64,000 bases of DNA from Streptomyces sp. NBRC 110035. Lineage in GTDB: Bacteria; Actinomycetota; Actinomycetes; Streptomycetales; Streptomycetaceae. The DNA lies in contig NZ_BBNN01000021.1 in NCBI RefSeq assembly GCF_000829695.1, positions 1 through 64,000 of the forward strand, read 5' to 3'. Positions 57,310 to 64,000 of the stretch are shown piece after piece. Below the pieces are notes generated by a model, which was given only the letters and a program-made list of their open reading frames with translations, was not told the origin of the DNA and did no database searches. Made by a program: the position numbers and the translations under genes. Position 1 is the first letter of the stretch; every line of letters begins with the position of its first letter.

Positions 57310-57921
57310 GTGAACATCTGTGTCTTCCTCCCCGCCGCCGATCTCGACGAGTGCTGCACGCGCCCCGCGCGGGAGTTCGCGCAGCTGCTCGGCAAGGGCG
57401 GCCACACCCTGGTGTGGGGCGGCTCCGACGTCGGTCTGATGAAGGTCGTCGCCGACGGCGTGCAGGAGGCGGGAGGCCGGCTCCTCGGCGTCTCCGTGGA
57501 GTTCCTGGCGGCGAAGGCACGCCGGGGCGGCGACGAGATGGTGATCGCCCCCGACCTGGCGGAGCGCAAGCGGCTGCTCCTGGAGAAGGCCGACGCGGTG
57601 GTGATCATGGTGGGCGGTACCGGCACGCTCGACGAGGCCACCGAGATCCTGGAACTGAAGAAACACGGGCACACGGACAAGCCCGTGGTCCTGCTGAACA
57701 CCGCGGGCTTCTACGACGGACTCAAGGCGCAGTTCCGGCGGATGGAGGACGAGGGCTTCCTGCCCCGCGCCCTCACCGACCTGGTGTTCTTCGCCGAGGA
57801 GCCCGTCGGGGCACTCGCCTGCCTGGAGGAGAGCCAGGGCACCCAGGGCCTGGCCCCGGCCCTCCCGCGGGTCGCGACGCCCGGCACGCACGCCCGCCGC
57901 ACCGGACGGCCTCCGACGTGA
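57310..57921 (+). CDS. LOG-family protein (cytokinin riboside 5'-monophosphate phosphoribohydrolase-like)
   Basis: A 203-residue Rossmann-type protein. GTG at 57310 gives NICVFLPA; the longer in-frame start at 57247 is rejected because it adds unrelated sequence. Motifs are LVWGGSDVGLM (nucleotide contact) and VGGTGTLDEATE, the LOG signature PGGxGTxxE with Val for Pro, followed by ELKKHGHTDKPVVLLN and FYDGL. LOG enzymes release free bases from nucleotide monophosphates. The last ~30 residues are an Arg/Pro-rich extension. The Pro-to-Val change sits before the catalytic glycine turn, so activity should be tested. Confidence 0.82.
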   Translation: MNICVFLPAADLDECCTRPAREFAQLLGKGGHTLVWGGSDVGLMKVVADGVQEAGGRLLGVSVEFLAAKARRGGDEMVIAPDLAERKRLLLEKADAVVIMVGGTGTLDEATEILELKKHGHTDKPVVLLNTAGFYDGLKAQFRRMEDEGFLPRALTDLVFFAEEPVGALACLEESQGTQGLAPALPRVATPGTHARRTGRPPT

Positions 57922-58028
57922 CTCCGCCACGACGGAGGCCGTCCCGCACACCGGGAGCACGCACCGGACGCCGCTCCTTCCTCCACGGGAGAACCCGGGC
58001 CAGGCCCTGACCGCGCGATGGTGCGAGC

Positions 58029-58739
58029 ATGGCGGGCATGCCTACACATGTGATCACCGGAGCCGGTTCCGGCATCGGCGCGGCCGTCGCCCGCCGGCTG
58101 CACGCGCGCGGCGACGACCTCGTCCTGCACGCGCGGTCGGCGGGACGCGCGAAGGAACTGGCGGCCGACTTCCCCGGCGCGCGGACCCTCGTCGGCGACC
58201 TGGCCGACCCCGACAGGCTCAGCTGGGCCCTCTCCCACCAGTCCCTCCCGGACCGGGTGGACTCCCTGCTGCACATCGCCGGTGTCGTCGACCTCGGTGA
58301 GGTCGGCGAGCTGACGCCGAAGACCTGGCGGCACCAGCTCGACGTCAACCTCCTCGCCCCCGCCGAACTCACCCGGCACTTCCTGCCCCAGCTGCGCGCG
58401 AGCCGCGGACACGTGGTCTTCGTCAACTCCGGTGCCGGCCTGAACGCCCGCGCCCAGTGGGGTGCCTACGCGGCCTCCAAGCACGGACTGAAGGCTCTCG
58501 CCGACTCCTTGCGCGAGGAGGAGCACGCGGGCGGCGTCCGCGTCACCTCGGTCTACCCGGGCCGCACCGCCGGCCCCATGCAGGCCAAGGTCCACCAGCA
58601 GGAGAGCAAGGACTACGACGCCGGCAGGTGGATCGACCCCGAGTCGGTCGCCACGACCGTCCTCATGGCCCTCGACCTGCCGAGGGACGCGGAGGTCAAC
58701 GACCTGACCGTGCGGCCGGGGCCGGGGACCGGGCGCTGA
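58029..58739 (+). CDS. short-chain dehydrogenase/reductase
   Basis: A 236-residue classical SDR: cofactor motif TGAGSGIG, the NAG-equivalent LHIAGVVDLG, a Ser in FVNSGAG and the catalytic Y-x-x-x-K in YAASKHG. R18-type basic residues after the glycine motif (ARRLHARG, HARSAGR) favour NADPH. In-frame ATG codons at 58029 and 58038 are both possible; the second leaves PTHVITGAG at the usual distance. Substrate unknown. Confidence 0.88.
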   Translation: MAGMPTHVITGAGSGIGAAVARRLHARGDDLVLHARSAGRAKELAADFPGARTLVGDLADPDRLSWALSHQSLPDRVDSLLHIAGVVDLGEVGELTPKTWRHQLDVNLLAPAELTRHFLPQLRASRGHVVFVNSGAGLNARAQWGAYAASKHGLKALADSLREEEHAGGVRVTSVYPGRTAGPMQAKVHQQESKDYDAGRWIDPESVATTVLMALDLPRDAEVNDLTVRPGPGTGR

Positions 58740-58780
58740 CCCACGGGCGCACGGCCGGGCGCTTCGGGGACGCCGTCCCG

Positions 58781-58970
58781 CAGGGGGTGTGTCCCGTGGG
58801 GTGTGCGGGCCGTCGGGGGTGTGTCCCGCGGGGTGTGTCCCGTGGGGTTTGGGGGCCGTGGGGGGTGTGTCCCGTGGGGGGGGGTGTGTCCCGTGGGGTG
58901 TGCGGGCCGCAGGGTGTGTGTCCCGTGGGGTGTAGGGGGGCCGTGGGGTTTGGGGGCCGTCGGGGGGCAT
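58781..58970 (+). repeat. G-rich degenerate repeat array
   Basis: Six copies of a TGTGTCCCGYGGGG unit with spacers such as TGTGCGGGCCG and TTTGGGGGCCG, with long G runs nearly all on the + strand. It fills most of the 338-base gap between the SDR and methionine synthase genes; no gene is seen in it. Such sequence can form G-quadruplexes in the displaced strand or mRNA. Confidence 0.8.
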
Positions 58971-59077
58971 GCCGGCCGCCCGCCCTGCGGCCGGGGGCGA
59001 AACCGTCCGGGCCGCCGGCGCGCTCCCGCGGCCCGGCCGGGACACCGGCCCCGCCACCCGTTCCGTACGCTTCTCCG

Positions 59078-62319
<3,242 letters not shown>

Positions 62320-62623
62320 TGGGGGAGCGGCCGGAGAGCAGCGGGGAAGCAGTGAGGAAACAGCGGGGGAAAGGCCACCCGATCGGTGCATACCAGATGG
62401 ATACGGGTGACTGGTGCGCATTCGGGCAACCGTCGGTGACCGGTGCCCCGGGAAGTCTTCCGCGGCCTACTGTTGGCAGGTGCGCCCGCCGTGCCCAGCT
62501 GCGGCCGGGGCATCCCCGTGTTCGTGACGACACCGTGGAAGGGCTTTCTATCACGGAGTCGCCGGGGGTTGTCAGGCATCGGGCCGTGTGGCGGGGGCAC
62601 CGCCGGCTGTGAGAGGGACGGGA
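62320..62623 (+). other. 304-bp gap upstream of the GGDEF gene
   Basis: No gene is apparent. It holds a CCTACTGTT hexamer region (about 62467) that could be a -10 element and, just before the next start, GAGAGGGACGGGA as a ribosome site. No convincing BldD-type palindrome is seen. Confidence 0.35.
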
Positions 62624-64000
62624 ATGGAACCCACCGAGAGCGCCTACCCGGGTTCACGGCTGCGCCTGGGCCTGCGCCGCATGACGGCCGTACGGCGGCG
62701 CGGACGTGGGACGGGGCGGCCCGCGGGGCCTGTGGGCGCGCCGGGACGCCCCGCGACGCGCACCGCGGACGCGCGCCCCGGGGGGCGCGGCACCGGACAG
62801 CGCGCCGCGGGGCAGCCGGCGGCCGGGCAGCCGGGCACCGGGCGGGGCCCCGGAGCGCCCCCGCTCGCCCCCGGACTGTCCGCGGACGGCCCCGGGTTGT
62901 CCGAAGCGCACACGCAACGGCACCTGTTCTGGCCCGCGTTGCCCACCGCGGTCGTCTCGGCCGCCGTGTTCGTGCTCGGCGCCGGCGTCCTCGGGGCGTT
63001 CACCGGCGGTCACGCGCTCTTCCCGTCCGGCCGCGTCGGCTGGTCCCTGGCCGTACTGACCGGGATCGTCGTCGGCCACCTGGTGATGCTGGGCCGCTCC
63101 CGCTGGTGGGGCGGCACCGGCTCGGGCGCCGCCGTCACCCTCGCCGTGCTGCTGCTCCACGGCTGGGTCCCGGCCGGCATGGTCAGCCTCACCGTGGTCG
63201 TGCTGGTCGGCATGGCCCGGCGGGGCCGCTGGCGGCAGAGCATCCTGCACGGCGCGGTCGACCTGCTCGGCATCGGCGCCGGCGCGCTGGTGCTGGCCCT
63301 GCTCGGGTCCGTGCCGTCCGTCGAGTCCCCCGCGACCCCCGACACCTGGGGACTGCACACCGCCTTCGAGGTGGTGCTCGTCGCCGCCGCGTATCTCGTG
63401 GTCACCCGCACCCTCTACTGGTACCTGCACGTCCCGCGGGGCGGACTGCCCACGGTCGCCCGTACCGCCCTGGTCAGACAGGGCCTGGTCGCGGTGGCGC
63501 TGCTCGGCATAGCACCGCTGATCTGCGTGGTCGCCGACGCCCGGCCGATCGTCCTGCCGCTGTTCGCCATCCCGCTGATCGCGCTCGACTCCATGCTGTG
63601 GATGGCCGGGGCCCGCGCGGAGGAGCAGCTGCGCGACCCGCTGACCGGACTGCCCAACCGCCAGTGGCTCCTCGAGCGCATCTGGACCGCGCTGGACGAC
63701 GCCGAGCGCGCCGACGCCCGCACCACCCTCATGCTGATCGACCTCGACCGGTTCCGATCGGTCAACGACACGCTCGGTCACCTCGCGGGTGACCGGCTGC
63801 TGCTGCAGATCGCCGACCGGCTGCGGCTGGCCCTGCCGCGCGGGGCGGAGGCCGCGCGGCTCGGTGGCGACGAGTTCGCCGTCTTACTGCCGGTCGCCGA
63901 CTCCATCACGTCGGCGACCCGGGTCGCCCGCGGCCTGGTGTCCGCCCTCAGCTCGCCGCTCGACCTCGACGGCCTCACCCTCGTGCTGGAGGCCAGCGCG
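62624..64000 (+). CDS. membrane GGDEF-domain protein (c-di-GMP enzyme, RmdB-like; 3' end outside window)
   Basis: The frame from ATG 62624 stays open to the window end (459 codons visible). Residues 1-95 are a Pro/Gly/Arg-rich cytoplasmic tail; about 105-330 contain several hydrophobic segments forming a membrane sensor (VFVLGAGVLG, LAVLTGIVVGHLVML, VLLLHGWV, VDLLGIGAGALVLALL and others). The GGDEF domain begins at DPLTGLPNR (about 345), with DLDRFRSVNDTLGH, and has the catalytic motif LGGDEFAVLLP. An EAL domain is expected beyond the window, as in RmdB (SCO5495), which also follows ligA; RmdB is a c-di-GMP phosphodiesterase. A TTA leucine codon at 63884-63886 makes expression dependent on the bldA tRNA. 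Confidence 0.85.
   Translation, partial: MEPTESAYPGSRLRLGLRRMTAVRRRGRGTGRPAGPVGAPGRPATRTADARPGGRGTGQRAAGQPAAGQPGTGRGPGAPPLAPGLSADGPGLSEAHTQRHLFWPALPTAVVSAAVFVLGAGVLGAFTGGHALFPSGRVGWSLAVLTGIVVGHLVMLGRSRWWGGTGSGAAVTLAVLLLHGWVPAGMVSLTVVVLVGMARRGRWRQSILHGAVDLLGIGAGALVLALLGSVPSVESPATPDTWGLHTAFEVVLVAAAYLVVTRTLYWYLHVPRGGLPTVARTALVRQGLVAVALLGIAPLICVVADARPIVLPLFAIPLIALDSMLWMAGARAEEQLRDPLTGLPNRQWLLERIWTALDDAERADARTTLMLIDLDRFRSVNDTLGHLAGDRLLLQIADRLRLALPRGAEAARLGGDEFAVLLPVADSITSATRVARGLVSALSSPLDLDGLTLVLEASA

Noticed and set aside
58457-59077. N-terminal extension of the methionine synthase frame to 58457
   Set aside because: It would run through the SDR gene and G-rich repeats; GTG 59078 gives the family N-terminus.

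Overview
The window comes from a high-GC actinomycete, almost certainly a Streptomyces: strong third-position GC, many GTG starts, a single rare TTA codon, lipoprotein and Tat-type signals, WhiJ-type regulator trios (XRE + DUF397 + histidine-kinase-like ATPase) and a tandem glycine riboswitch in front of gcvT. From memory, the backbone gene order sdaA-glyA-gcvH-gcvT ... oligopeptide ABC transporter ... cysteine desulfurase-amidase-mnmA ... ligA-GGDEF protein matches the S. coelicolor SCO5469-SCO5495 neighbourhood (SCO5495 is RmdB). That match was not computed here.

Region 1 (1-25.3 kb) is a type VII secretion (ESX-like) effector locus. It holds the 3' end of a coiled-coil protein with an actinobacterial T7SS-type acidic tail, a YbaB/EbfC (EspL-like) protein, a small WXG-type protein, one giant 22.4-kb gene (7,460 aa) and a T7SS-associated SseB-fold protein. 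These are tightly spaced on the + strand and look like one operon. The giant protein has a helical, hydrophobic N-terminus and a Pro/Thr-rich linker, then several enzyme-like modules: three His-Cys 'lonely Cys' (caspase/CHAT-like) modules with His-Cys spacings of 47, 48 and 47 residues, extra half modules, a ~1,750-residue beta-rich region, a coiled coil, a tandem OTU-like pair (first with its Cys replaced by Ala, second intact), a degenerate nucleotidyltransferase-like segment and an HEFAH zinc metalloprotease. This is the best candidate for an undescribed system.

Region 2 (25.4-45.4 kb) is ordinary chromosomal backbone. A cold-shock protein is followed by the glycine/serine one-carbon block (sdaA, glyA, gcvH, gcvT, all on the - strand, under a glycine riboswitch), a P-loop protein, two SseB-family proteins, a MITE-like element, a five-gene oligopeptide/dipeptide ABC transporter, a TRIC-type channel, a thioesterase, a DUF4190 pseudogene, a cysteine desulfurase, a Tat-type amidase and the tRNA 2-thiouridylase mnmA, which uses sulfur from the desulfurase.

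Region 3 (45.5-55.5 kb) is a scarred accessory segment. It contains a mosaic ORF stitched from AAA-ATPase, HsdM and HsdS pieces, a frameshifted XRE regulator fragment, an NTF2-like gene with an AT-rich palindromic promoter next to a TetR gene, an IS4-type transposase tail and an HsdS C-terminal scrap. Then come an intact DUF397/XRE/ATPase trio, an intact HsdR and a YgjP-type metallopeptidase. No intact HsdM or HsdS is present, so HsdR looks orphaned.

Region 4 (56-64 kb) returns to backbone: alpha/beta hydrolase, DUF427, LOG-family phosphoribohydrolase, SDR, a G-rich repeat patch, a cobalamin-independent methionine synthase-like protein, ligA, and the 5' part of a membrane GGDEF protein. The last carries a TTA codon just after its GGDEF motif and runs off the window. 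I recognised no tRNA, rRNA or CRISPR.
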